64,000 bases of DNA from UBA5066 sp048500275 (GCA_048500275.1 JASNYI010000003.1:992001-1056000); one strand, 5' to 3'; counted from the first letter of the stretch, positions 1-10,057 are shown. Program-made: numbers and translations. The notes: generated by a model from the letters alone, not told the origin.

Positions 1-976
1 CCTCGACGACCTCCTCCCGCTCGTCACCGCGAAGAACTCCGAGCGCTTCGCCTTCGCGACGGACGACCGCCACCCGTGGGACCTCCTCGCCCACGGCCAC
101 GTCGACCACCACGTCCGCCGGGCCATCGCGCTCGGCCTCGACCCGGTCCTCGCGTTCCGGCTCGCGTCGTGGTCGTGCGCGCGGCACTACGGCTTCCGCG
201 ACCGCGGGGCGATCGCCCCCGGCTTCCGCGCCGACCTCGTCACCTTCGCAGCCCTCGAGGACGTCCGCCCCGACCTCGTCGTCCTCGGCGGCCGGCGCGT
301 CGCCGAGGGAGGAAAGCTCCTCGTCGATGTCCCCTCGCGCGGCATCTCCGAGGGCCCCTCGTTCCGGCTCGACGGCTTCGACGCCACGCGCCTCCGGCTC
401 GCGGCCGCGGCCGGCGCGCGCGTCCGCGTCATCGAGGTCCACCCCGGCTCGCTCGCCACCGGCTCGTCCACGGCCGAGGCCCTCGTCGTCGACGGCGCCG
501 CCGCCGCCGACCCGTCTCGCGACCTCGCCAAGCTCGCCGTCGTCGAGAGGCACCGCGGCACGGGCAACGTCGGCGTCTCCTTCGCGCGCGGCTTCGGCCT
601 CGCCCGCGGCGCCATCGCCTCCTCCGTCGCCCACGACTCGCACAACGTCGTCGTCTGCGGCTGCGACGACGCCTCGATGGAGACCGCCGTCCGCCGCGCG
701 GCCGAGATCGGCGGCGGCATCGTCGTCGCGAACGGCGCGCAGGTCCTCGCCGAGGTGCCGCTCCCCGTCGCCGGCCTCATGTCGAACTCCGCCATGGAAG
801 AGGTCGACCTCGCCGAGCGCAAGGCGAACGAAGCGACTCGAGCCCTCGGCACCTCCGTCGACCACCCCTTCATGACCCTCGCGTTCCTCGCGCTCCCCGT
901 CATCCCCGAGCTGAAGCTGACGGACAGGGGGCTCGTGGACGTCAGAGAGTTCCGCCATGTGTCACCGTTCGCCTGA
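1..976 (+). CDS. ade: Adenine deaminase, C-terminal part (cut by window edge)
   Basis: The reading frame is open from base 2 and lacks its start, so the N-terminal half of the amidohydrolase barrel lies outside the window. The visible 324 residues contain TDDRHPWDLL and a GHVDHHVRRAIALG segment, which match the late barrel of adenine deaminases. The adenine-deaminase C-terminal domain follows, with GTGNVGVSFARGFGL, SVAHDSHNVVVCG and LPLPVAGLMS-like segments. Family members deaminate adenine to hypoxanthine in purine salvage and use metal ions. The protein ends naturally in REFRHVSPFA. The next gene starts 190 bp downstream, so there is no sign of an operon. I am confident of the family; substrate specificity is by homology only. 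Confidence 0.9.
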   Translation, partial: LDDLLPLVTAKNSERFAFATDDRHPWDLLAHGHVDHHVRRAIALGLDPVLAFRLASWSCARHYGFRDRGAIAPGFRADLVTFAALEDVRPDLVVLGGRRVAEGGKLLVDVPSRGISEGPSFRLDGFDATRLRLAAAAGARVRVIEVHPGSLATGSSTAEALVVDGAAAADPSRDLAKLAVVERHRGTGNVGVSFARGFGLARGAIASSVAHDSHNVVVCGCDDASMETAVRRAAEIGGGIVVANGAQVLAEVPLPVAGLMSNSAMEEVDLAERKANEATRALGTSVDHPFMTLAFLALPVIPELKLTDRGLVDVREFRHVSPFA

Positions 977-1166
977 ATCGAAGTTCGGGAGTCCGGGCGG
1001 CGCGCGAAGTCCAGCCCCCCGGTGAGCCGTCTCGCTGCTGGCGTGACCGCCACCGGCCCCGGCCTCGCTCCTCCTCCGCCCCCTGTGCTATGAAAAGGCA
1101 CAGCCGGGGAACGAGGCAGCACCCCCCGGCCCGAGCCGCGGCCCGGGCCCGGGGAAGGAGGCACCC

Positions 1167-1616
1167 ATGAAGACCCTTCGCTACTCCATCACCATCCAGG
1201 CCCCGCGCGAGGCCGTCTGGGCCGCGATGCTCGGGCCCGACACCTACCGGGCCTGGACCGCGCCATTCTGCGAGGGCTCGTACTACGAGGGGTCGTGGAA
1301 CACGGGCGACCGGATTCGGTTCCTCGGGCCGAACGGGGAGGGGATGTCGTCCGTCATCGCCCAGAGCCGCCCCCCCGAGTTCCTCTCGATCAAGCACCTC
1401 GGGATCGTCAAGGACGGGATCGAGGACACGACGAGCGAGGCGGCCGCCGTCATGGCCCCCGCGTTCGAGAACTACACCTTCGCCCGGGTCGGCGACGCGA
1501 CCGAGGTGACCGTCGAGGTCCAGATGGCCCCCGACTTCGAGGCGTTCATGGACGAGGCCTGGCCGAAGGCGCTCGCGAATCTCAGGTCGATCTGCGAGGA
1601 CGCCGCCCGCTGCTGA
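1167..1616 (+). CDS. SRPBCC (AHSA1/START-like) domain protein
   Basis: A 149-residue single-domain protein. The N-terminus (KTLRYSITIQAPREAVWAAM) and the W-T-A-P-F motif are typical of the activator-of-Hsp90/START-like SRPBCC fold, a helix-grip structure that binds hydrophobic ligands. Family members range from polyketide cyclases to stress proteins, so the ligand cannot be named. The ATG is preceded by a strong AAGGAGG. An inverted repeat (CTGTGC at 1083-1088, GCACAG at 1098-1103) lies upstream and could be an operator, but this is speculative. The following cysteine-synthase gene starts 44 bp downstream on the same strand, so co-transcription is possible. Confidence 0.8.
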   Translation: MKTLRYSITIQAPREAVWAAMLGPDTYRAWTAPFCEGSYYEGSWNTGDRIRFLGPNGEGMSSVIAQSRPPEFLSIKHLGIVKDGIEDTTSEAAAVMAPAFENYTFARVGDATEVTVEVQMAPDFEAFMDEAWPKALANLRSICEDAARC

Positions 1617-1660
1617 GGCGCCGCCCGGGGCTATCCTCGCGCGGAGGAAGGACCCGTCCC

Positions 1661-2581
1661 ATGCACGTCCTCGACGCCGTCGGAAACACCTCGATCGTCC
1701 GGCTCCGAAAGGTCGTCCCGAAGGGCTCCGCGGACGTCCTCGTCAAGCTCGAGGGGGAGAACCCCACCGGCAGCATGAAGGACCGGATGGCGCTCGCCGT
1801 CCTCTCCCGCGCCGAGGCGGACGGGCGCCTGCGGCCCGGCGGCACGGTCGTCGAGTACACCGGCGGCAGCACGGGGACGTCTCTCGCGTTCGTCTGCGCG
1901 GCGAAGGGCTACCGGATCCGGATCGTCACCTCCGACGCCTTCAGCCGCGAGAAGCGCGACCACATGGCCGCGCTCGGCGCCGAGCTGACGCTCGTCCCGA
2001 GCGAGGGGGGGCTCACCACGAAGAAGCTGATCCTCGACATGGTCGAGGCCGCCCGCGAGCTCAGCCGGGAGCCGGGGACCTATTTCACGAACCAGCTCGA
2101 GAACCGCGACGCCATCGCGGGCTACCACCCCCTCGCCGAAGAGATCCGGAGCCAGGCCGGGAACGTCGACGCCTTCGTCCACTCCGTCGGGACCGCCGCC
2201 TCCCTCCGGGGCGTCGCGACGGTCCTGAAGGGGCACGCGCCGGGGACCCTGATCGCCGCCGTCGAGCCGGCCGAGTCGTCGGTCCTCCTCGGCGGACCGG
2301 CCGGACCCCACAAGATCGAGGGGGTCGGGATCGGCTACACGCCTCCCCTCTGGGAGCCCTCCCTCGTCGACGAGGTCCTCGCCGTCGGGACGGAGGAGGC
2401 GAAGGAGATGACGCGGCGCCTCGCGCGCGAGGAGGCGCTCTTCGCGGGAACCTCCTCCGGGGCGAACGTCGTCGCCGCGCTCCGCGTCGCCGCACGCCTC
2501 GGGCCCGGCGCCAGGGTCGTGACGCTCGCGTGCGACTCCGGCCTCAAGTACCTCAGCACGGACGTCTACCGAAGGACCTGA
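1661..2581 (+). CDS. Cysteine synthase family PLP enzyme
   Basis: A 306-residue PLP fold-type II enzyme. The PLP lysine is K40 in NPTGSMKDRMA. The glycine-rich substrate and phosphate loops are visible as YTGGSTGTSLAF and GTSSGANVVAA, and NQLENRDAIAGYH is typical of O-acetylserine sulfhydrylases and cystathionine beta-synthase relatives. The likely reaction is O-acetylserine (or O-phosphoserine) plus sulfide to cysteine, in the cytoplasm. The start is the ATG after a GGAGGAAGGA ribosome site rather than the longer upstream frame that runs through the SRPBCC gene. The last 29 bp overlap the convergent histidine-kinase gene. Length and motifs fit CysK/CysM; which subfamily is not resolved. Confidence 0.88.
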   Translation: MHVLDAVGNTSIVRLRKVVPKGSADVLVKLEGENPTGSMKDRMALAVLSRAEADGRLRPGGTVVEYTGGSTGTSLAFVCAAKGYRIRIVTSDAFSREKRDHMAALGAELTLVPSEGGLTTKKLILDMVEAARELSREPGTYFTNQLENRDAIAGYHPLAEEIRSQAGNVDAFVHSVGTAASLRGVATVLKGHAPGTLIAAVEPAESSVLLGGPAGPHKIEGVGIGYTPPLWEPSLVDEVLAVGTEEAKEMTRRLAREEALFAGTSSGANVVAALRVAARLGPGARVVTLACDSGLKYLSTDVYRRT

Positions 2582-3983
2582 GCCCCTCGGAGGCGCCCCC
2601 TCCAGACGTCCCGCCTTCGGGCTCCGCCGAGACCGGCAGGCGGACCGTGAACGTCGCCCCGGCGCCCGGCCTGGAGGCGACCTGGATGTCGCCCCCCATG
2701 AGCATGCAGAGCCGCCGGGCCATGGCGAGGCCCACCCCGCGTCCCGCAAAGGGGCGCGAGGCTTCGTCGTCGCCCGGCGAGAACGGCGTGAAGAGCTCGG
2801 CCTGCAGGGACGGGGAAAGCCCGCAACCCGTGTCGGCGACGAAGACCTCGACCCACGGCCGCCCGTCCCGCTCGGCCCGTTCCATCCCGACGCGGATCGA
2901 CCCCTCCCTCGTGAACTTCGACGCGTTGTCGAGGAGGCTCGCGAGGACCTGCGCGAGGTGGCCCCGGTCGGCGAGGAGGACGACCGCGGGCGAGAGGTCC
3001 GCCTCGAGGCGGACCGGGCGTCCGGAGAGGAGCGGACGGGCCGCCTCGACGGCCTCCGCCACGACGGCGGCCACGTCGACGGGCTCGCGGTGGACGGTCA
3101 GCCGGCCCGCGTCGAGGTCCGCGAGGGTCAGAGCCTCCTCGACGAGGACGAGGAGCCGAAGCCCGGCCTTCCGGATCCGGTCGACGTCCTCGCGCCGGCT
3201 CGCCGGGCCGCCCGCCCCGGGCTCCTCGGCGAGGAGGTCCGCGTAGCCGAGGATGGCGTTCAGCGGGGTCCTCAGCTCGTGGCTCATCGCCTGGAGGAAC
3301 CGCGTCTTCGCGCGGCTCGCCGCCTCCGCCCGGTCACGCTCCCCGGCCAGCGCCTCCTCGACCCGACGGCGCTCGTCGGCCTCGAGCGCGAGGTTGACGA
3401 GGTTGGCGGCGGCGAGGGCGAAGAGCTCCTCTTCCACGGTCCACTCCCTCGCGAAGCCGGTCTCCTCGGCGCAGAGGACGCCGATCGTCCGCCCCTCCCG
3501 CCGGAGCGGGACGTCGAGCATCGAGCAGATGCCGTGCGGGACGAGGTAGGAAGGCCCGAACTCGGCCGTCCGCGGGTCGGCGAAGACGTCGTCCGCGGCG
3601 ATGTCCCGCTCCTCCTCGAGGGCCCTGAAGTAGCCCGGGAACTCCTTCTCGGGGACGGCCTCGCCCGCCTCGTGCCGGCCCGCGCGGGCGTCGTAGAGGT
3701 CGACGCAGACGAGCGTCCCCCGCCTCTCGTCGCGGAGCCAGAGCGAGGCCCGTGCGACCTCGAGCGCCCGCGCGATGACCTCCGTGAAGCCGCGCACGCG
3801 CGGCGAGAGGGGCCCTCCGCCGAGGAGTCGGCGGCTCGTCAGCTCGGTCATCGCCCGGTTGAACCGCTCGAGGGGAGCCGAGGCCGTCACCGGCGCGACC
3901 CCGCCGCATACCCCGGTCCCGGCTGCTCGCCCAGGCTCGCCACGGTCCGTCCATTCTGTCCTCGGGCCGTCGGTCCTGTCCAT
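2553..3983 (-). CDS. GAF-domain sensor histidine kinase (orphan)
   Basis: A 476-residue soluble sensor kinase without membrane segments. A GAF-type domain occupies roughly residues 60-200 (ASLWLRDERRGTLVCVDLYD, then CSMLDVPLRREGRTIGVLC). A HisKA domain follows with the phospho-acceptor H235 in SHELRTPLNAILGY, then a HATPase domain with an N box (LLDNASKF), G1 box (VADTGCGL) and G2 region (GRGVGLAMARRL). It should autophosphorylate in response to a cytoplasmic or redox signal. No response regulator is adjacent. The ATG at 3983 is taken as start because the frame further upstream runs through the divergent deacetylase gene; a later Met (MTELTS) is an alternative. The C-terminal tail is Gly/Ser-rich and overlaps the neighbouring gene by 29 bp. 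Confidence 0.85.
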   Translation of the reverse strand: MDRTDGPRTEWTDRGEPGRAAGTGVCGGVAPVTASAPLERFNRAMTELTSRRLLGGGPLSPRVRGFTEVIARALEVARASLWLRDERRGTLVCVDLYDARAGRHEAGEAVPEKEFPGYFRALEEERDIAADDVFADPRTAEFGPSYLVPHGICSMLDVPLRREGRTIGVLCAEETGFAREWTVEEELFALAAANLVNLALEADERRRVEEALAGERDRAEAASRAKTRFLQAMSHELRTPLNAILGYADLLAEEPGAGGPASRREDVDRIRKAGLRLLVLVEEALTLADLDAGRLTVHREPVDVAAVVAEAVEAARPLLSGRPVRLEADLSPAVVLLADRGHLAQVLASLLDNASKFTREGSIRVGMERAERDGRPWVEVFVADTGCGLSPSLQAELFTPFSPGDDEASRPFAGRGVGLAMARRLCMLMGGDIQVASRPGAGATFTVRLPVSAEPEGGTSGGGASEGLRSFGRRPC

Positions 3984-4067
3984 CTCGCCATCCGCCGGCG
4001 CGCCGGCGTCCTCCGGCACCGGCCCCGCGGTGATCCCCGCGCGGACGCGCCCCGCTAACATGGGAAC

Positions 4068-5105
<1,038 letters not shown>

Positions 5106-5186
5106 GGCGCCCAGGCCCCTCTTCTCGCGTCCGCTCCCCCGGCCGGACCGCGCACCCGTAAGATGGGGCTCCTCCCCGGAGGACCG

Positions 5187-5588
5187 ATGAGACGCGCCCT
5201 GCGATTCGTCCTCGCCCTCGGCCTGGCCCTCCCGGGCCTCTCGTGCGGCGATTCGCCGACGGAGGCCACCGGGACCGGCGGCGCGGGTTTCCTCGTCCTC
5301 ACCGCCGCGGCGCCGCCCACGATCTCGGGCTCGGGCGTCCTCACGCTCGAGCCCCTCGCCTGCGCCTGCGTCACCGGGCCCCTCCTCGTCTTCGTGAACG
5401 GAACCTCCGCGGGTTCGACGGCCTGCGCCGGGCGAAAGGACTTCCCCATGCCCGCGATGGAGGCGGGGACGGCGCGGTACGAGCTGAGGGTCACGGACGC
5501 GATGGGCCCGACGGGACTCCTCGTCTTCACCGTCACGAGCGAAACGGCGGGCGCCCCGTCGATCACCGTCCGCGCGCTCTGTCCGTAG
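5187..5588 (+). CDS. Small lipoprotein of unknown function
   Basis: A 133-residue protein with a lipoprotein signal peptide: an N-terminal MRRALRF, a hydrophobic LALGLALPG core and lipobox LSC followed by GD. The mature part is rich in short beta-like segments and contains three further cysteines, two of them in ACAC. No family is recognised. The ATG at 5187 is chosen over an in-frame upstream ATG at 5163 because it follows GGAGG at 5 bp and places the signal peptide at the N-terminus. The stop overlaps the GTG of the next lipoprotein gene (TAGTG), which indicates translational coupling. Confidence 0.7.
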   Translation: MRRALRFVLALGLALPGLSCGDSPTEATGTGGAGFLVLTAAAPPTISGSGVLTLEPLACACVTGPLLVFVNGTSAGSTACAGRKDFPMPAMEAGTARYELRVTDAMGPTGLLVFTVTSETAGAPSITVRALCP

Positions 5589-6259
5589 TGCCCCGGGCCC
5601 TGCCTTCTCCGCAGTCCCTCCCTCGAGCGGCGCGAACGCGCCGCGGGCCGGCCCTGGCCGCCGGCCGCGTTCTCCTGGCCTTCGCGCTGGTTCTTCAGGC
5701 GAGCTGCACTTCCGCGGTCGCGCCCTGCACCGGCGCCGCCGTCCTCGAGAGAGCCCTCGCCACGCTGGGCGGGCGCGGCTGGGACCGGCTCACCGAGGCC
5801 GACGTCGCGGCGGCGTGGCCCGCCGCGCTGACCCGCGAGGCAGACGCGGCCGCGTTCTCGGGCGACGGCGCCTCCCTCCCCTGGAGCGTCTGGGCCCGGT
5901 CCGAGCGGACGGACCGCGACGGCTGCGTCTGCTGCCAGGCGCTCGAGTTCGGGTCCGGCGCCGGCGGAAGCCCCGCTCTCAGGGTCGTCTCCTTGCGCCT
6001 CGCGGCGTCCTCGTGGGCCGAGGCGTCGCGCACCGCGGCCGGCCTTCTCCTCGCCGGCCTCCCGCCGCACGTCGCGGTCCGGCTCTCAATCCCCGCCGAA
6101 GCGCCCGCACCGGAGGGCCTCCCGTGGGAGACCGCGGCTCCGTGGGCGTCCGATCCGGACCCCGACGGCCGCGTCGTGGCCGGCTCCGCTCTCCTTTCGA
6201 TCGACCGCGGCGCGGGCGGGTGGCTCGTCTTCGTACGGCACGAGCGGCCGGGCCGCTAA
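5588..6259 (+). CDS. Lipoprotein of unknown function
   Basis: A 223-residue protein starting with GTG that shares one base with the preceding stop. After about 28 residues there is a hydrophobic core (LLAFALVL) and a lipobox QASC, so it is likely exported and lipidated. A CVCC cluster sits near residue 115. No known domain is recognised. It lies between another lipoprotein gene and glutaminase (10-bp gap to the latter), so the three genes probably form one transcript. The long first part of the ORF before 5588 belongs to another frame of the preceding gene and is not used. Confidence 0.6.
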   Translation: MPRALPSPQSLPRAARTRRGPALAAGRVLLAFALVLQASCTSAVAPCTGAAVLERALATLGGRGWDRLTEADVAAAWPAALTREADAAAFSGDGASLPWSVWARSERTDRDGCVCCQALEFGSGAGGSPALRVVSLRLAASSWAEASRTAAGLLLAGLPPHVAVRLSIPAEAPAPEGLPWETAAPWASDPDPDGRVVAGSALLSIDRGAGGWLVFVRHERPGR

Positions 6260-6268
6260 CATCGCACC

Positions 6269-7180
6269 GTGGACTACGCGCGCATCCTCGAGGAGATCGG
6301 CCGGGAGGTCCGCCCGCTCGTCGGGCAGGGCCGCGTCGCCGACTACATCCCTCCCCTCGCCGACGTCCCGCGCGACCGCTTCGGGATGGTCCTGGGGACC
6401 GTGGAGGGCGAGGTCTTCGAGTACGGCGACGCCCGGGAGCGGTTCTCCATCCAGAGCATCGCGAAGGTCTTCAGCCTCTCGCTCGCGATGGGGCTCCGGG
6501 GAGACGCGGTGTGGAGCCGCGTCGGGCGCGAGCCGTCGGGGACGGCGTTCAACTCCCTCGTCCAGCTCGAGGTGGAACGCGGCATCCCGCGCAACCCCTT
6601 CATCAACGCCGGCGCGCTCGTCGTCCTCGACCTCGTCCTGGGCGATTCGCCCGGCGGCGAGGACCTCGTCCTCGAGTTCGTGAGGCGCGCCGCCGCGGAC
6701 CCCTCCGTCGCCTACGACGAGGCGGTCGCCTCGGCTGAGCGGGCGACCGGCCACCGCAACCGCGCCCTCGCCCACTTCCTGAAGTCGTTCGGGAACCTGT
6801 CGAACGACCCGGACCGCGTCCTCGACGCCTACTTCCTCCTCTGCTCGCTCTCGATGAGCTGCACCCAGCTCGCTGCGGCGTTCCACTACCTCGCCACCGG
6901 CGGCCTCTCCGCCGCCGGCGAGGCTCTCGCCACGCCGCGGCAGGTGAAGCGGGTGAACTCGGTCATGCTCACCTGCGGCGTCTACGACGAGGCGGGCGAC
7001 TACGCCTACCGCGTCGGCCTCCCCGCCAAGAGCGGCGTCGGCGGGGGCGTGGTGGCGGTGATGCCGGGCCGGTTCGTCGCCACCGTCTGGTCGCCCGGCC
7101 TTTCGGAAAAGGGTAACTCCCTGGCCGGGACGATGGCCCTCGAGCTCCTCACGACGAAGACGGCCCTGTCGATCTTCTGA
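6269..7180 (+). CDS. glsA: Glutaminase
   Basis: A 303-residue serine-dependent glutaminase of the beta-lactamase-like fold, the usual length of the family. The catalytic Ser-x-x-Lys motif is S63-I-A-K66 in FSIQSIAKVF. Other family signatures are EPSGTAFNSLVQLE, NPFINAGALV, the central SMSCTQLA and the C-terminal AKSGVGGGVVAVMPG. It hydrolyses glutamine to glutamate and ammonia in the cytoplasm. The start is a GTG 10 bp after the upstream lipoprotein gene. The carbonic anhydrase gene follows after 46 bp. Both enzymes are linked to intracellular pH handling in some bacteria, which is a possible but unproven reason for the pairing. Confidence 0.95.
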   Translation: MDYARILEEIGREVRPLVGQGRVADYIPPLADVPRDRFGMVLGTVEGEVFEYGDARERFSIQSIAKVFSLSLAMGLRGDAVWSRVGREPSGTAFNSLVQLEVERGIPRNPFINAGALVVLDLVLGDSPGGEDLVLEFVRRAAADPSVAYDEAVASAERATGHRNRALAHFLKSFGNLSNDPDRVLDAYFLLCSLSMSCTQLAAAFHYLATGGLSAAGEALATPRQVKRVNSVMLTCGVYDEAGDYAYRVGLPAKSGVGGGVVAVMPGRFVATVWSPGLSEKGNSLAGTMALELLTTKTALSIF

Positions 7181-7226
7181 GAAGCCCGCGGCGAGCCGAA
7201 GGAAGACCCGTTTGAAGGGCGGAACG

Positions 7227-7874
7227 ATGAAGTACCTTCCCCGACTCTTCGAGAACAACCGGGCCTGGGCGGCCGAGATGGTTCGCACCGACCCCGAGTT
7301 TTTCCTTCGCCTCACCCGGCTGCAGGCGCCCTCTTACCTCTGGATCGGCTGCTCGGACAGCCGCGTCCCGGCGAACCAGATCGTCGGCCTTCTCCCCGGC
7401 GAGATGTTCGTCCACAGGAACGTGGCGAACCTCGTCATCCACAGCGACCTCAACGTCCTCTCGACCCTCCACTTCGCGATCGAGGTCCTGCGGGTCTCGC
7501 ACGTCATCGTCTGCGGCCACCTCAGCTGCGGGGGCGTCCTCGCGGCGCTCCGGGGCGACCGGCACGGCCTCGTGGACGACTGGCTGCGGCACATCGGCGA
7601 CATCCGCGACAAGCACCGGGCGCGCCTCGCGCCCCTTCCGACCGAGAGGGGGGAGCACGAGCGCCTCTGCCGGCTGAACGTCGTCGAGCAGGTCCTGAAC
7701 GTGAGCGAAACCTCCGTCGTGCGGGACGCCTGGGCGCGGGGCCAGGCGCTCTCCGTCCACGGCTGGATCTACTCCATCCGGGACGGGCTCCTCGAGGACC
7801 TCGACGTGACCGGGACGAGCGAGGCCGGCATCGCCGCCGCATACGCGCAGGCGGTCGAGAACCTCGTCCGCTGA
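7227..7874 (+). CDS. can: Beta-class carbonic anhydrase
   Basis: A 215-residue beta carbonic anhydrase. Zinc ligands are C42 (in the CSDSR motif), H98 and C101 (in CGHLSCGG), with the catalytic D44-R46 pair present. It interconverts CO2 and bicarbonate in the cytoplasm. The ATG at 7227 is preferred over an in-frame TTG at 7212 because the resulting N-terminus (MKYLPRLFENNRAWA) matches the usual start of the family. A strong hairpin covers its stop codon. Confidence 0.95.
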   Translation: MKYLPRLFENNRAWAAEMVRTDPEFFLRLTRLQAPSYLWIGCSDSRVPANQIVGLLPGEMFVHRNVANLVIHSDLNVLSTLHFAIEVLRVSHVIVCGHLSCGGVLAALRGDRHGLVDDWLRHIGDIRDKHRARLAPLPTERGEHERLCRLNVVEQVLNVSETSVVRDAWARGQALSVHGWIYSIRDGLLEDLDVTGTSEAGIAAAYAQAVENLVR

Positions 7875-7895
7875 CCTGCCCCGCGGGGCGTCAGC
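7870..7895. terminator. Bidirectional hairpin between carbonic anhydrase and regulator genes
   Basis: Inverted repeat with outer arms GCTGAC (7870-7875) and GTCAGC (7890-7895) and an inner GCCCC/GGGGC stem. It spans the stop codons of both convergent genes. There is no T tract, so it may terminate weakly or protect 3' ends. Confidence 0.45.
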
Positions 7896-8760
7896 CGGCC
7901 GGCGGCTCCACGCCCCGCTCCTGCAGTCTCCGCAGGCCGGACGGACGGCTCGCCAGGAGCGAGATGCCGACCAGGTCGTAGCCGGAAAGGGAGCCCCTTT
8001 CCCGCCAGGCGGTGTGGAGCAGCTCCATCGCGACGTGGTTGTGGCTCACGCAGGAGAGGAACGCGCTGCGGCTCCAGACGGCCTGCCGCACCTGCGAGAG
8101 CATCGGGTCGAGAAGGGCGACGAGGTGCTCCTCGGCGTCGACGACGAGGGAGAGCGGCTGGCCGGGCCACTCGGAAAGGGCTCGCCTCGCGTCGGGCTCG
8201 GGGACCTCCACGACGCCCGGAAGGTCGCGCCGCGAGTAGACCTTGACGAGGACCCTCACGCCGCGGGCGGCCGCGGCGACGAGGTCCTCGGCGAGAGCCT
8301 CGAAGGGGCCCGGAAAGAGATCGCCGAGGACGATCTCTCTGGCGCGGCCGAGCATCGCCCTCGCCCTCCCGAAGACCTGGTCGACCTCCCTGAGCGTGTA
8401 GACCCGCTCGTCGTCGAGGTCGCCGCCGAGGTCGGCGAGGGCCGCGCGGGCCGCCTCGCGGCTCTCGCGGGCGCGGCGCTCCAGCCCGGCGAGGAGCTCG
8501 TCCGGGGGCACGGCCCTCACCAGGCTCCTGGCCCCCTCGTCGATCTCCACCGCAGCCTGACTCACGAGAGAAGCGATCGCCTTGTAGGTGTTCGCCGTCG
8601 GCTTGCCGATGGCGTGGCTGACGCGGTAGCCCGTGGCCGGTCCGGAGCCCGCGAGGTACGCATAGACCAGTGCCTCGATCTCGCTGAAACCGATTCCGCA
8701 GAGTGACTTAACTAGTGGCGTGTCGATAGTAGTAGCGATAGCAACTAATAGTTTAGGCAT
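7891..8760 (-). CDS. TrmB-family transcriptional regulator
   Basis: A 289-residue protein with an N-terminal winged helix (LCGIGFSEIEALVYAYLAGSG, then THE segment GKPTANTYKAIASL) followed by a linker helix and a phospholipase-D-like fold sensor domain (DQVFGRARAMLGRAREIVLGDL), the arrangement of TrmB-type sugar-responsive regulators. Such proteins bind DNA and an effector ligand in the cytoplasm. The first 20 codons (8700-8760) are AT-rich and contain codons rare elsewhere in the window (CTA, TTA, AAA). No other start codon lies between 8760 and the HTH, so the ATG at 8760 is used. It lies 49 bp after the glycosyltransferase gene on the same strand. The regulated genes are unknown. Confidence 0.75.
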   Translation of the reverse strand: MPKLLVAIATTIDTPLVKSLCGIGFSEIEALVYAYLAGSGPATGYRVSHAIGKPTANTYKAIASLVSQAAVEIDEGARSLVRAVPPDELLAGLERRARESREAARAALADLGGDLDDERVYTLREVDQVFGRARAMLGRAREIVLGDLFPGPFEALAEDLVAAAARGVRVLVKVYSRRDLPGVVEVPEPDARRALSEWPGQPLSLVVDAEEHLVALLDPMLSQVRQAVWSRSAFLSCVSHNHVAMELLHTAWRERGSLSGYDLVGISLLASRPSGLRRLQERGVEPPAG

Positions 8761-8809
8761 TCGCGACCTGAACGTCAATCGCGGGTTGCGTCCGGTATTC
8801 GCCCGCCTG

Positions 8810-10057
8810 TCAGGCGCCCGCCGCGTCTTTCCCGCCGGGGCGGGCGTCGCCCCGGGTTCGGACCTGTCCCTCGCCGCCCCCGAGGAAAGCCGCCGCGGCG
8901 AGGAGCAAGAGGAGGCCGTCGAGGGGCTGCCGGTAGCGGGCCTCGTAGCCGACGATGTAGTAGACGAGCGGGTACGTGGCGAGCGGGACCAGGATCGCCG
9001 CGCGGCGAAGGTCGCCGAGGCGCGGGAAGCTGCGCGCGGCGCCGACGACGGCGAGGAAGGAGAGGAACGTCGTCCCGGCCGCGATCGGAAGGTCGTCCCT
9101 GGGCCCGAGCCAGAACTGCGCGCAGCGCAGCGCGGTGATCCGGAGGAACTCGCCCGGGTTCGAACGGATCCACGCGACGGCCTCCCGGCCCGCCGCCCGC
9201 ATGTACTCGAGCTCGCCGAGGCGCGCGACCTTCTCCGCCTCGGCAAGGTCCGTCCGCGGGTGGCGTTCCGTACCGCCGCGGGCCGACTCCTGGAGCGTCG
9301 CTCCGGCCCCCTCGTGGTTTCCCATCCGCAGCTCGAGACCGAAGTTGCTTCGCACGAAGAAGACGCCGCCGAGCGCTTTCGCGTTGCGCACCGTCCACGG
9401 CACGCAGGCGAGCGTCAGGCCGAGAAGGACCGTCGCGACACCCCGCCAGCGCCCTGGCGCCCCCGGCCCGGCCAGCTCGAGGACGAGGAACCCGAGCGCG
9501 ACGGGAAGGAGGGACGGCGAGACGTGACACGAGAGCCCGAGCGCGAGCCCCAGGACGAGCGAGTCGGCGTGCGTCGCGCCCGGCTCCTCGCGGCGGCGGA
9601 GGAAGGCGACGGCCATCAGGCCGATCGCGACGCCGGCGAGACCCTCGACGGAGCCCGGCCAGCGGGGGATCACCGCCCCGGCCAGCCCGGCCGCCAGCCC
9701 CGCCCCCGCCCCGAGGCCGAGCCGCATCCCGAGCCACGGGAGCATCGCGTACATCGCCCCGTAGCCCGAGATGACGAGGAGCCACGTGACGTAGCCGGCG
9801 GCGAGCGTCGGGCCGAGGAGGTGGTAGACCCCCGCCATGAGCGCGGGGAGGAACGGCGGCATGTGCGCCGTCGGCCCGGTTGGGATCGCGTACGGGTCGG
9901 CGAACTCGCCCCGCTCGTAGAGCGCCATCGCGACGGCGTTGATCTCCCAGCGCGCGTGCGGGCGGACGAGGTCCCGGGGCATGAGCGACAGGAAGTACCC
10001 GTGGATGGAGAGGTGGACCGCGAAGACGAGGAGGAAGGCACGTCCCGGAGACGCCAT
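8810..10057 (-). CDS. Polytopic membrane glycosyltransferase-like protein (GT39/ArnT type)
   Basis: A 415-residue integral membrane protein with about ten hydrophobic segments. The region after the first helix contains WEINAVAMALYERGEFADPY, similar to the periplasmic loop of GT-C glycosyltransferases that use a polyprenyl-phosphate sugar, and the C-terminal half has YEARYRQPLDGLLLLL, a common end of the family. It would act at the inner membrane on lipid or protein glycosylation. The ATG at 10057 places the first helix at the N-terminus; the open frame upstream to 10507 is not used. The acceptor and donor are unknown. Confidence 0.7.
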   Translation of the reverse strand: MASPGRAFLLVFAVHLSIHGYFLSLMPRDLVRPHARWEINAVAMALYERGEFADPYAIPTGPTAHMPPFLPALMAGVYHLLGPTLAAGYVTWLLVISGYGAMYAMLPWLGMRLGLGAGAGLAAGLAGAVIPRWPGSVEGLAGVAIGLMAVAFLRRREEPGATHADSLVLGLALGLSCHVSPSLLPVALGFLVLELAGPGAPGRWRGVATVLLGLTLACVPWTVRNAKALGGVFFVRSNFGLELRMGNHEGAGATLQESARGGTERHPRTDLAEAEKVARLGELEYMRAAGREAVAWIRSNPGEFLRITALRCAQFWLGPRDDLPIAAGTTFLSFLAVVGAARSFPRLGDLRRAAILVPLATYPLVYYIVGYEARYRQPLDGLLLLLAAAAFLGGGEGQVRTRGDARPGGKDAAGA

